From contig NZ_JAGIPR010000001.1 of NCBI RefSeq assembly GCF_017877355.1, positions 434,001 to 498,000 of the forward strand: a stretch of DNA of 64,000 bases, written 5' to 3'. Each line of letters begins with the position of its first letter. Positions within the stretch are counted from its first letter, which is position 1. A model generated the notes under the pieces. It was not told where the DNA came from and made no database searches. It was given only the letters and a program-made list of their open reading frames with translations. The DNA comes from Chryseobacterium jejuense. Lineage in GTDB: Bacteria; Bacteroidota; Bacteroidia; Flavobacteriales; Weeksellaceae. The translations under genes were made by a program, and so were the position numbers. This document shows, one piece after another, positions 26,499 to 34,355 of this stretch.

Positions 26499-26756
26499 TT
26501 ATTTTAAATGATAGATTTGTTGCCATTTCCACTGCTGATATTCATTTCTCATACAATGAGCACAGGGACGATATCCATTTTGTAAAGCTTCAGATTCATC
26601 AGTAAAAAAAATTCTGTTGTCTCTTTTCATTCTTTTTCCTGATCTACAGTCAAGCAATCCGTAGATTTTCAGGTTTTTATTTCCACCCAGACGAATTTCC
26701 TCTTTCCGGATTTTACTTCTTAGTTCGGTATCTGAGATTTGTGAATGTAATTGCAT
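26499..26756 (-). CDS. Stand-alone Ada-type metal-binding domain protein
   Basis: The ATG at 26756 is chosen because the longer frame would run through a repetitive non-coding element (26764-26905). The 85-residue product contains the Ada N-terminal zinc domain fold: YGLLDCRSGKRM, FFTDESEALQNGYRPCAHCMR. Ada uses four cysteines; here the second is replaced by lysine (DCRSGK), so only three remain, a state I believe is common for this stand-alone group. It lacks the methyltransferase and AraC parts of Ada. The neighbour at 26909 is a 2OG oxygenase of the kind linked to alkylation damage. Confidence 0.75.
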   Translation of the reverse strand: MQLHSQISDTELRSKIRKEEIRLGGNKNLKIYGLLDCRSGKRMKRDNRIFFTDESEALQNGYRPCAHCMRNEYQQWKWQQIYHLK

Positions 26757-26763
26757 ATTTTTA

Positions 26764-26905
26764 GTAGGAAGCTGGAGGCTGGAAGAGGGAAGTTCTTGAA
26801 GCCTGAAGTTTGAATATTGCTGTATTGTAACTAATTGAATTAAATTGGTGTTATGGATTTTCTGTCTACTATTAACTTCCATCCTCACGCTTCCATCTTC
26901 CATCC
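26764..26905. repeat. Small intergenic element with imperfect inverted ends
   Basis: TAGGAAGCTGGAGGCTGGAA (from 26765) and, on the opposite strand, GGAAGATGGAAGCGTGAGGA (reading left from 26902) are related purine-rich words built from GGAAG..GGA. They face each other about 75 bases apart between the Ada-like and oxygenase genes. The composition is unlike the neighbouring genes. Confidence 0.45.
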
Positions 26906-26908
26906 CAA

Positions 26909-27622
26909 TCAATTCTCTGCATCATGGAAAATAATTCCCAATGCATAACGTTTTCCTGTTTTCACTTCACTTACACCATGTTTCATATTGATCCTGTAAT
27001 ATCCTTTTGTTCCTTTTTCAGGTTTAAAATTGGTGGTGAATATAAGGACATCTCCTTTTTTAGGTTTTAAAACAATGGCTTTGGATTGTGCTCTTGGAAC
27101 CTGCTGGGTAAGGACAAACTCTCCACCTGTAAAATCATGTTCTGGTTCGCTAAGCATCAATACAATTTGAATGGGAAAATAAAGCTCTCCGTATAAATCC
27201 TGATGTAAAGTATTGAAGCCTCCTTCCCCATATTTCAAAATCAGGACAGTAGCTTTTTGTTGATTGTTGGCATGGCATTGCTGTAAAAAAATCTGATGCT
27301 CTAATGGGAAAGATGTATTTATATTCAAGGCTTTGAACCATGTGTTGGCAATGGGAGCAAGATGCGAATAGATATGAGTGCGTAGGGTCTGGAGTAATTC
27401 CGGCAGTGGATAATTAAAATATTTATATTCACCCAGACCGAAACGATGCCGCGCCATTACAACAGTTTTGCGATAGCGTTCAGGTTGATCGTAATCAATA
27501 CTCAGTTTATCACATTCCTCATTTAATAATAGATTGGGAATAATTGCATATCCGTTTTTATGCATAGATTCTGTAATAGACTGCCAGTCTGTATTTTCAA
27601 TTCTTTGGAGTAGATCTGTCAT
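26909..27622 (-). CDS. 2OG-Fe(II) oxygenase (Oxygenase-NA/prolyl-hydroxylase-like)
   Basis: Starting at the ATG 27622 (MTDLLQRIENTDW), the product has 237 residues, the family size. Iron ligands are H140 and D142 (LHQDLYG) and H215, with 2-oxoglutarate held by R225 (KHGVSEVKTGKRYALG). The jelly-roll is preceded by ARHRFGLGEYKYF. The Pfam family was described for oxygenases associated with damaged DNA and often sits near Ada or alkyltransferase genes; the adjacent Ada-domain gene agrees with this. A proline hydroxylase role is the main alternative. Confidence 0.82.
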   Translation of the reverse strand: MTDLLQRIENTDWQSITESMHKNGYAIIPNLLLNEECDKLSIDYDQPERYRKTVVMARHRFGLGEYKYFNYPLPELLQTLRTHIYSHLAPIANTWFKALNINTSFPLEHQIFLQQCHANNQQKATVLILKYGEGGFNTLHQDLYGELYFPIQIVLMLSEPEHDFTGGEFVLTQQVPRAQSKAIVLKPKKGDVLIFTTNFKPEKGTKGYYRINMKHGVSEVKTGKRYALGIIFHDAEN

Positions 27623-27776
27623 TATTTTGCTTTTATAGAGCAAAGTTCTGAAGTTATAGGGAAGTATAAAATCCAAAACATGCGGTATTTGGGAATATTC
27701 TTACATCTGGGTATAGGCTTACTGGACTATCTTTATAACTTAAAACTGGATGGCGATTATAGTCCTGTTTAAAGAT

Positions 27777-27784
27777 ACTTTTGC
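27777..27784 (+). promoter_or_regulatory. -7 promoter box (TACTTTTG) of the acetyltransferase gene
   Basis: Exact TAnnTTTG match 25 bases before the ATG at 27810; it shows the shorter start is right. Confidence 0.55.
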
Positions 27785-27809
27785 AGTGTTAATCAAAATA
27801 AATATAACA

Positions 27810-28256
27810 ATGAATTACACGATTAAAAAAGCAAGTCTTGAGGATCTTAATGAAACTGCAGAATTATTTAATCTTTACCGTATTTTTTACAGACAGGAAT
27901 CTGATCTAGAAAAAGGAAAAGCATTTCTTAAAGAAAGATTTCTGAATAGTGAGTCAGATATCTTCCTTGCATGGATAGATGGAAAAGCAGTGGGATTTGT
28001 ACAGCTTTACAAACTGTTCCATTATACTAAATTACAAAAACAATGGCTGCTGAGCGACTTATTTGTACACCCTGATTATAGAGGAAAAGGACTTTCTGTA
28101 GCATTAATTGATCGCAGTAAACAATGGTGTGAGGAAACAGGAGCTTGCGGACTAATGCTTGAAACTGAGAAAACCAATGAAATCGGAAATATACTATATC
28201 CTCGTTGTGGATTTGAATATGACGGACTACACAATTATTACCACTGGTGGAAATAG
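27810..28256 (+). CDS. GNAT-family N-acetyltransferase
   Basis: The ATG at 27810 gives MNYTIKKASLEDLNETAELF, the usual start of this fold; an upstream codon would overlap the promoter box. The 148 residues contain the acetyl-CoA loop in VHPDYRGKGLSVALIDRSKQW (Q/RxxGxG/A form as R-G-K-G-L-S) and the C-terminal beta-bulge GFEYDGLHNYYHWWK. It acetylates an amine on a small molecule or protein; the acceptor is not predictable. Monocistronic. Confidence 0.9.
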   Translation: MNYTIKKASLEDLNETAELFNLYRIFYRQESDLEKGKAFLKERFLNSESDIFLAWIDGKAVGFVQLYKLFHYTKLQKQWLLSDLFVHPDYRGKGLSVALIDRSKQWCEETGACGLMLETEKTNEIGNILYPRCGFEYDGLHNYYHWWK

Positions 28257-28358
28257 ACAAAAAATGAAAGTTGGTATGAGATGATAATTTTTTCCGTTAT
28301 TAGTTATTTATACGTAATGATGAGTAGTATTATTTCTACAATTACCAATATTTAATTC

Positions 28359-28445
28359 TACAGCTATTCTTTTATGGGTAGGACGCATAATCCTATTTTT
28401 GTACAGCTCTTATAGATCAAGGGTAGGACAGTTGATTCTATAGAG
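28359..28445. repeat. Imperfect tandem duplication of about 44 bases
   Basis: TACAGCT begins each unit (28359 and 28402) and GGGTAGGAC lies inside each (28376 and 28421), with diverged bases between. A small dyad TAGGA-N7-TCCTA (28379-28395) is in unit 1. Confidence 0.45.
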
Positions 28446-28538
28446 TTTATGCAAATTATCTCCGCCTTATTTCTACTTTTTCCCCAGGTTTTATGATTAG
28501 TACCACAAAACTGCTTTTTGGCGGGGATTTTTTGCTAC

Positions 28539-28574
28539 AAAAAAAGAGAACTGTTTTGCAGTTCTCTTTTTTAT
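28539..28574. terminator. Bidirectional terminator before the secreted-protein gene end
   Basis: AAAAAAAGAGAACTG and CAGTTCTCTTTTTT form a long stem with a TTTTG loop; the A run makes it effective on the minus strand for the gene ending at 28600. Confidence 0.85.
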
Positions 28575-28599
28575 ATTGTTGTTAAAGTATACGTTTTTC

Positions 28600-29181
28600 T
28601 TATTGAGGCAGTTGAGCATAAGGTGTTAACTTATTGTCGTCGCTCATAGTGGTTCCTAGAAATTCTCTTTTTTGGTCTGCTTTCATTCTTCCTGCAGCGT
28701 CATTAGCATTGAAATAAGCCTCGGTAAGTTTTGTTGCAATATCAGCAGGTTTGAACTCGAATTTAGTATCACCTTCTACACCTAAATATCCGTTCTTTCT
28801 GGTAAGGTTAGAAATATAGTTGCTATAATTGATGAATGTATTTCTAAGATACTGAGTATGGTATTCCATACATTTTTTAGCTTTCTTGGAAGAATTGTTC
28901 ATGATACAGTTTTTCATATTGTTTCTGTATAAAAACCATTCAGATTCTAAGATACCATATTCTTTTCCCAGTGCAGTTTTTCCGTTGATAATGATATTAT
29001 TGTCGCCTTCTTTTGTAGCAATGGCCTGAAGATGTTGAATGACTAATGGAACTGTAGCTTCAATTTTAGATTTAGTATCCTTTAAGATGCTAAGATCAGC
29101 AGCCGGAGTTTTTTTCTTTTGTGCTGTAGTAACGTTAAAAATAAGCAGCAGTAGTACAATCAATAAATTATATCTTTTCAT
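28600..29181 (-). CDS. Small secreted protein, function unknown
   Basis: The 193-residue product opens with a signal peptide (MKRYNLLIVLLLLIFNVTTA) cleaved before QKKKTPA. The mature protein is mostly helical, with two cysteines (CIMN and CMEYHTQY) and a basic ending; no domain was recognised. Related sequences are expected in Chryseobacterium but I know no function. It is transcribed leftwards alone, with its own terminator at 28539. Confidence 0.65.
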   Translation of the reverse strand: MKRYNLLIVLLLLIFNVTTAQKKKTPAADLSILKDTKSKIEATVPLVIQHLQAIATKEGDNNIIINGKTALGKEYGILESEWFLYRNNMKNCIMNNSSKKAKKCMEYHTQYLRNTFINYSNYISNLTRKNGYLGVEGDTKFEFKPADIATKLTEAYFNANDAAGRMKADQKREFLGTTMSDDNKLTPYAQLPQ

Positions 29182-29404
29182 GAGAAATTTTTAAGGCACT
29201 AAAATAAATATAATTTCCCGGTTTTAACAAATTCATTTTAATTTTATTTAATAAAATTTAACAAATCTACAATGTAAAGTGTTCATCTTTGTATAAATGA
29301 TGGTTTTAAGTGATTTATTCTGGTGTTTTTTTTGTAAAATTTCTTAATAATAAATAAAATCCATGTCTATGTCTGATGTTCATATTTAAATGGCCAGATT
29401 ATAA

Positions 29405-29488
29405 GTACATGATCTTACTTTCAAAACTGATGGAATTTCCAAGCATTCAGTTGAAGATTTAGAAAGAATTTTGCATTATCAACGATAA
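29405..29488 (+). pseudogene. Possible gene remnant
   Basis: Reading from an upstream stop gives a 27-residue string ending KTDGISKHSVEDLERILHYQR and a stop; the sequence is more protein-like than the surrounding DNA. There is no start codon or promoter. It may be the tail of a lost gene or chance. Confidence 0.2.
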
Positions 29489-29623
29489 AATATTAATCTT
29501 TTACAGATTTTAGATTTCCCATTTATTTTGAGAATCATGCCTTTTCTTTATCTTAAGTAAGATTAACTCTCATAAATCCTAATTAAAATCAGGTTTTTCA
29601 GATGAAATAAAGTTCTCTTGCTG

Positions 29624-29654
29624 TTTAGAATTGTTACAAATAAAGTTATATTTG
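29624..29654 (+). promoter_or_regulatory. Promoter of the PepSY/outer-membrane unit
   Basis: TTTA (29624-29627) and TATATTTG (29647-29654) are 19 bases apart, matching the -33/-7 architecture with one mismatch. Confidence 0.6.
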
Positions 29655-29692
29655 CATTTCATTTATTTTTAATAAGACTAAATAACTATAAA

Positions 29693-30901
29693 ATGCAAGA
29701 GACAGGTAAAAAGAAATCCAAAGGGATCTTCAAAAAATATATTCTGAAAGCTCATTTGTGGCTAGGCCTGCTTTCCGGTATTATTGTCTTAATAGTTTCT
29801 TTATCAGGTGCATTTTTTGTTTTTAATGAAGATATTACTGCTGCATTGCGTAAGGAAGACATCTTTCATGGGGAGAAAGATATTCAGCATAAGAAACCAA
29901 TCCCTTTACATCAGTTAAAAGATCTGGTTAATGCCCAGCTGAAAAATGAAATTGTAAAAACAGATGAAGTTACTATTCCTGTAGATCCTGCCCGTTCCTA
30001 CCAATTTGGATTGATTAAAGGTAACCCTGATGGATGGCATCATTTCAATAGTATTATTATCTATAAAAATGTATATGTAAACCAATATACCGGAAAGGTA
30101 CTGGCCATATATGATGTAAAAAACAATCCTTTCTTTATCTGCATGGCTCTGCACCGTTCGTTACTGCTGAGCGATAAAGTGGGAGGCACTATTGTGGGAG
30201 TATCTACAATTATCTTTGTCATCATGCTGATTACCGGGATTATCCTGTGGTGGCCGAAGAATAAAAAGATGCGTAAACAGCGCTTGTCGTTTCAATGGGA
30301 GAAAGTAAAAGGCTGGCGACGTAAGAACTACGATGTACACAACATTCTTGGGTTTTATGCCTCTTTTCTTGCTATTATTGTTGCCATTACCGGTATTATG
30401 TATTCGTTTCGTATTACTCAAATGTGGGTGTATGTATTACTTAATGGCTTTTCCTCTTCTACACCGGATTTCAGTAAATATAAAACAACTGCTCCGGAAT
30501 CGGTAGAAACTGTAACAACCATAGACAGAATTATAGAACAGGTAAAAATTCATTATCCGGAAGCTTATTCCTTTGGAGTTGATCTGGAAGACCATGCCGA
30601 AGCAGATCATAAACATGAGAATTTAAGCATTTGGATTAAAGAAAAAGAATTTACTTATGCTGAATCTTCGATGATGATTTTTGATGAACATTCAGGAAAA
30701 CTACTGTTTAACCGTCCACACGAAAACAAACCTATGGCTGAAAGAGCTACAGATGCTACTTATGATTTGCATGTAGGAGCTTTCTTTGGAATGCCCGGAA
30801 AAATATTGGCATTTATCATGAGTTTATTCTGTGCCTCTTTGCCGGTAACCGGATTTATGATCTGGTGGGGCAGAAAAAATAAAAAGAAAACAACAACCTA
30901 A
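29693..30901 (+). CDS. PepSY-associated transmembrane protein (iron-uptake type)
   Basis: The ATG at 29693 (MQETGKKKSKG) gives 402 residues; a longer frame would enclose the promoter. Four hydrophobic segments are visible: near residues 25-50 (LWLGLLSGIIVLIVSLSGAFF), 165-190, 215-240 and at the C-terminus, with long periplasmic loops of the PepSY_TM family. Histidines on the helices (ALHRSLL, DLHVGAFFG) suit haem/iron reduction. These proteins are usually encoded beside siderophore or haem TonB receptors and are thought to reduce ferric chelates. Eleven bases separate it from the outer-membrane barrel gene. Confidence 0.85.
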   Translation: MQETGKKKSKGIFKKYILKAHLWLGLLSGIIVLIVSLSGAFFVFNEDITAALRKEDIFHGEKDIQHKKPIPLHQLKDLVNAQLKNEIVKTDEVTIPVDPARSYQFGLIKGNPDGWHHFNSIIIYKNVYVNQYTGKVLAIYDVKNNPFFICMALHRSLLLSDKVGGTIVGVSTIIFVIMLITGIILWWPKNKKMRKQRLSFQWEKVKGWRRKNYDVHNILGFYASFLAIIVAITGIMYSFRITQMWVYVLLNGFSSSTPDFSKYKTTAPESVETVTTIDRIIEQVKIHYPEAYSFGVDLEDHAEADHKHENLSIWIKEKEFTYAESSMMIFDEHSGKLLFNRPHENKPMAERATDATYDLHVGAFFGMPGKILAFIMSLFCASLPVTGFMIWWGRKNKKKTTT

Positions 30902-30912
30902 ACCCATTATTC

Positions 30913-33036
30913 ATGAAGAAACACTATATATGGCTACCTTTAATGGCGAGCCTGAATGCCTACGGGCAAACGGAAAGCCAAAACGATTCTTTACAGACCA
31001 AAAAAATCTCAGAAATTAGCGGCATTATAGTAAAAGGAAACAAAGCAGTTTTTCAGCAGAAAGCTGATAAAATGATTTTTAATGTTGAAAACAGTGTATT
31101 GTCTGATGGTACTACTGTATTGGAAGTATTGGGCAAAACACCTGGTGTGGTGGTCTCGCAGGATGGTGAGCTATCCTTACGCGGTAAGAAAGGAGTAAGT
31201 GTAATGATCAACGGTAAGCTGAGCTCTCTTTCATCTAAGGAATTAGCCAATCTGTTGCGTTCCACTAACTCTACTTTGGTGAAGAATATTGAAATTATTG
31301 CCAATCCTTCTTCCAAATACGATGCTGCCGGAAATGCAGGTATCATTAATATTGTCCTTAAAAAGAGTTCATTGGAAGGGCTTAGCGGGAATTATTATCT
31401 GAACGGCGGAAGAGGTCGTAAAAATAGAGTTAATACCGGATTGAGTCTGAATTACACCCATAAGAAACTGTCTCTACATGGGGATTACAGCTATACTTTC
31501 CGTGGTGAGGAAGAAAGAAAGGACTTCAGTCAGGTTTTCTTTTATGAAAAACAGCCTCAGCTGATGACCAGGAGAACAGATCAGAATTCAACAACCAATG
31601 AGCCTTTAACTTCCAATAATTTTAAAGTAGGAGTAGATTATGCTTTCAGTGATAAAACAACTATTGGTGCTTTATTTGACGCTAAAATAGGACGATATGA
31701 AGATTTTTCGAAAGGGGAAAACAGAATATTTCAGCCTGTAGATAATCTGTTTGCCCATGTACTTTCAGATAACAAAAGCAAAGAAAACTGGTATGATTAT
31801 ACTTATAATCTAAAAGGAACACATATTTTCAATGATAAGGATTATAAGGTAGATGTGGATCTGGAATATGAAACTTCGCGTTTTACTTCCCGCCAGCATC
31901 AGCTTTCGGATGTGTTAGTGAATCAAGGGACAGAGAAATTTAATAATAGGAGAGGGAGTATTGCTTCCCGCCTGAAAGTCTTCAATGCTAAAGTAGATTT
32001 CACACTTCCATTTAGCGAGAAACATAGTCTGGAAACAGGATTGAAGTCTACGATAAAGTCTAATAACAACCCTTCTGAGTATTTTATACAGCAGGGTGAA
32101 GAATGGATGAATGATGGTAAAGCAAGTAATGAATATGTATACAAAGAGCAGATTCATGCATTGTATGCCAATTATAAGCTAAATTTAACGAAATGGTCCT
32201 TTCAACTGGGATTGAGAACGGAAATGACCCATACGGATATCAACCAGAAAACTTCTCAGGAGCAGCGAAAAAGAAATTATACGAATCTGTTTCCGAGTGC
32301 ATCCATCAAATACCAGGTGAACGATCAGCACGGATTCTATGCTTCATACAGTAAAAGGATCAACAGACCGAGCCACTTCGACCTGAATCCGTTCCGTTTT
32401 TATGATGATCCATTCAATTACTGGCAAGGAAATCCAAATCTGAACCCGGAGTTTACCCACGCTACAGAATTAGGATATACCTGGGGAAAATACATTATTG
32501 CATCAGCTTATTTTAGTGTAACCAATGATGTAATGACGGAAGTCTATAATTATCAGCCGGACACAGGGATTCTTGTGAAAACTCAGGATAATCTGAACAA
32601 ATCTTATGTATATGGAGCCAATATAACGGCAACTACGAAGCTTTTTAACTGGTGGTCGCTTACATCAATGTTCAATATTTTCAATAATGAATATAAAGGG
32701 AATTATCAGAATTATTCGGTAAACAGTTCACAGCTGGCCTTTACACTCAATGCCCAAAACAGTTTCAATATTGCAAAAGGGGTGAAGGCAGAGATTAATG
32801 GACAGTATTTCTCAAAATCAAACATAGGTCTGTTTATCCGTGATGCCTACTTTGATCTTACATTGGGGGTTTCGAAAACAGTATTGAAGGATAAAGCAAC
32901 TGTAAAATTAGCGGTAACGGATTTATTAAAAACAAATAATTACCGTGTAACAGGAGATAATTTCAGCTCTACTATCAGACAGAAATATAATCTGGATAGT
33001 CGTGTGGTTACACTATCATTTAATTACAAGCTTTAG
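30913..33036 (+). CDS. Outer-membrane beta-barrel (TonB receptor-like) protein
   Basis: The 707-residue product has a signal peptide ending at about residue 19 (LNAYGQ), a plug domain (VLEVLGKTPGVVVSQDGELSLRG and INGKLSSL) and then an outer-membrane barrel of the OMP_b-brl_3 type, with aromatic-rich strands through to the end (DSRVVTLSFNYKL). No carboxypeptidase-like repeat precedes the plug. Co-transcription with the PepSY protein suggests uptake of an iron-containing ligand. It ends at the terminator 33065-33101. Confidence 0.88.
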   Translation: MKKHYIWLPLMASLNAYGQTESQNDSLQTKKISEISGIIVKGNKAVFQQKADKMIFNVENSVLSDGTTVLEVLGKTPGVVVSQDGELSLRGKKGVSVMINGKLSSLSSKELANLLRSTNSTLVKNIEIIANPSSKYDAAGNAGIINIVLKKSSLEGLSGNYYLNGGRGRKNRVNTGLSLNYTHKKLSLHGDYSYTFRGEEERKDFSQVFFYEKQPQLMTRRTDQNSTTNEPLTSNNFKVGVDYAFSDKTTIGALFDAKIGRYEDFSKGENRIFQPVDNLFAHVLSDNKSKENWYDYTYNLKGTHIFNDKDYKVDVDLEYETSRFTSRQHQLSDVLVNQGTEKFNNRRGSIASRLKVFNAKVDFTLPFSEKHSLETGLKSTIKSNNNPSEYFIQQGEEWMNDGKASNEYVYKEQIHALYANYKLNLTKWSFQLGLRTEMTHTDINQKTSQEQRKRNYTNLFPSASIKYQVNDQHGFYASYSKRINRPSHFDLNPFRFYDDPFNYWQGNPNLNPEFTHATELGYTWGKYIIASAYFSVTNDVMTEVYNYQPDTGILVKTQDNLNKSYVYGANITATTKLFNWWSLTSMFNIFNNEYKGNYQNYSVNSSQLAFTLNAQNSFNIAKGVKAEINGQYFSKSNIGLFIRDAYFDLTLGVSKTVLKDKATVKLAVTDLLKTNNYRVTGDNFSSTIRQKYNLDSRVVTLSFNYKL

Positions 33037-33064
33037 AATAATCCTTGTCAACCTAACCAGAAAC

Positions 33065-33101
33065 AAAAAACGGTTCTCAATCATTTTGAGAACCGTTTTT
33101 T
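33065..33101. terminator. Bidirectional terminator between the two iron-uptake type units
   Basis: AAAAAACGGTTCTCAA and TTGAGAACCGTTTTTT form a near-perfect palindrome and serve both convergent transcripts. Confidence 0.85.
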
Positions 33102-33146
33102 ATGAAGTAAAAATCCTATATTTTCTATGAAATTGACAGCCTCTGA

Positions 33147-34349
33147 TTAATCATAGAACTTATCAAATCGGGCAAAACCTGAAATATTATCCGGAAGTTT
33201 CATTCCTTTAGTTATTTTATCAGTCTGCATATCGTAGATCCATACGTAGTTGCCCCCTTTACTGGCATTTACAGCAATATATAATTTTTTATTCTGAACA
33301 AATACGGCTTGTTCATAAGGTTCATCTCCAGGCAGTTCATCCAATACCCTAACCAATTGCTTGGTTTCGATATCTACAATAGCATAGCGGCCATTATAAG
33401 TGTTACCTAATGCCGGATCACGGTACAGAATCACCATCTTATTATTACCAATATAATCGATCATCGTTTCCAGGGTTTTACCTCCAACAAGATCTGTAAG
33501 ATTGATCTGATAACCTGCATCAGGCGAAGTGGCTCCTTTAAGGGTTCTGAAAAGTTGAATTTTACTTGTTCCGGCTCCTACACGTGGGAAGCAGGCATAA
33601 TAAAAGGCTGCATTATCTTTTCTGAAAGCAGTTTTAAAATAAGGAGAGCCGTTAGCCACACCGGAACTTCGGTTATCACTTACTGAGTGTTTTACTTTGA
33701 AGGTATTATAATCGATTACTGCAAAGTTGTAATATTCAGGAGTGATCCATTTTCCGTTACGGTAGCTATACTGTAAATAGATCTGTCCGTCCATATAGGT
33801 CATAGAGCCTAATGTATAGAAGTTATAAGCATTCGGGAAAGGTCCAAATCCTTCAATCTCACCCTGACGAATTATACTAAGATCTGCAGCATTAAAAACC
33901 GTATAACGGATATGCTGACCATCACCGGTTTCTCCAACCAACACTAAAGTATTATCATCCACCCATACATAGCTGGAAATATCGCTGATATAGGTATAAG
34001 GAACTTCTTTTGCAGTTGTAAGCCTGTCCTGTGTATATTTAAATTTTTTAAAGACTCCCTGATCTGTTTTGTAGTTATAAATAAAACCATTTTTTACAAT
34101 GTAGGAGTAGGTTCCTTTAGAGTTAATTTCGTCACCTTCTTTGGTAATATCCATAGCACCTTGTGTAAGGTCATTGGTAGCCGTCATATAATGTACGGTA
34201 TTAGGCCAACTGCCTAAAGCGGAAAGAAGGAAATATGTATAGTCTTTTTCACCGCTTCCGGAACTTCCGGCGTCTGGTTCACGCTCACAACCAATGATGG
34301 TTAAACATGTAAGTAATAAAAGTATACTGTTTCTGAAATATTGTGTCAT
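33147..34349 (-). CDS. DUF4374 domain lipoprotein
   Basis: The 400-residue product has a lipoprotein signal (ILLLLTCLTIIGC, C21). DUF4374 forms a beta-propeller-like periplasmic or surface protein; family members lie next to TonB receptors for siderophores and may help bind the ligand, as seen here. Aromatic repeats (YTYISDISSYVWVDDNTL) fit a propeller. It starts only six bases after the receptor gene stops, so both are one transcript from the promoter at 36739-36769. Confidence 0.85.
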   Translation of the reverse strand: MTQYFRNSILLLLTCLTIIGCEREPDAGSSGSGEKDYTYFLLSALGSWPNTVHYMTATNDLTQGAMDITKEGDEINSKGTYSYIVKNGFIYNYKTDQGVFKKFKYTQDRLTTAKEVPYTYISDISSYVWVDDNTLVLVGETGDGQHIRYTVFNAADLSIIRQGEIEGFGPFPNAYNFYTLGSMTYMDGQIYLQYSYRNGKWITPEYYNFAVIDYNTFKVKHSVSDNRSSGVANGSPYFKTAFRKDNAAFYYACFPRVGAGTSKIQLFRTLKGATSPDAGYQINLTDLVGGKTLETMIDYIGNNKMVILYRDPALGNTYNGRYAIVDIETKQLVRVLDELPGDEPYEQAVFVQNKKLYIAVNASKGGNYVWIYDMQTDKITKGMKLPDNISGFARFDKFYD

Positions 34350-34355
34350 GGTCTT

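Larger units (their letters stand above)
28257..28599. other. Gene-free stretch with an imperfect tandem repeat
   Basis: No frame of coding character. It carries two imperfect copies of a 44-base unit (28359-28445, separate entry) and the terminator at 28539-28574 that serves the leftward gene. Confidence 0.5.
29182..29692. other. Gene-free stretch containing a possible coding remnant
   Basis: About 510 AT-rich bases between divergent genes. A 28-codon frame at 29405-29488 ends in a coherent peptide (HSVEDLERILHYQR) but has no start, so it may be a decayed gene. The promoter of the PepSY gene lies at 29624-29654. Confidence 0.45.
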
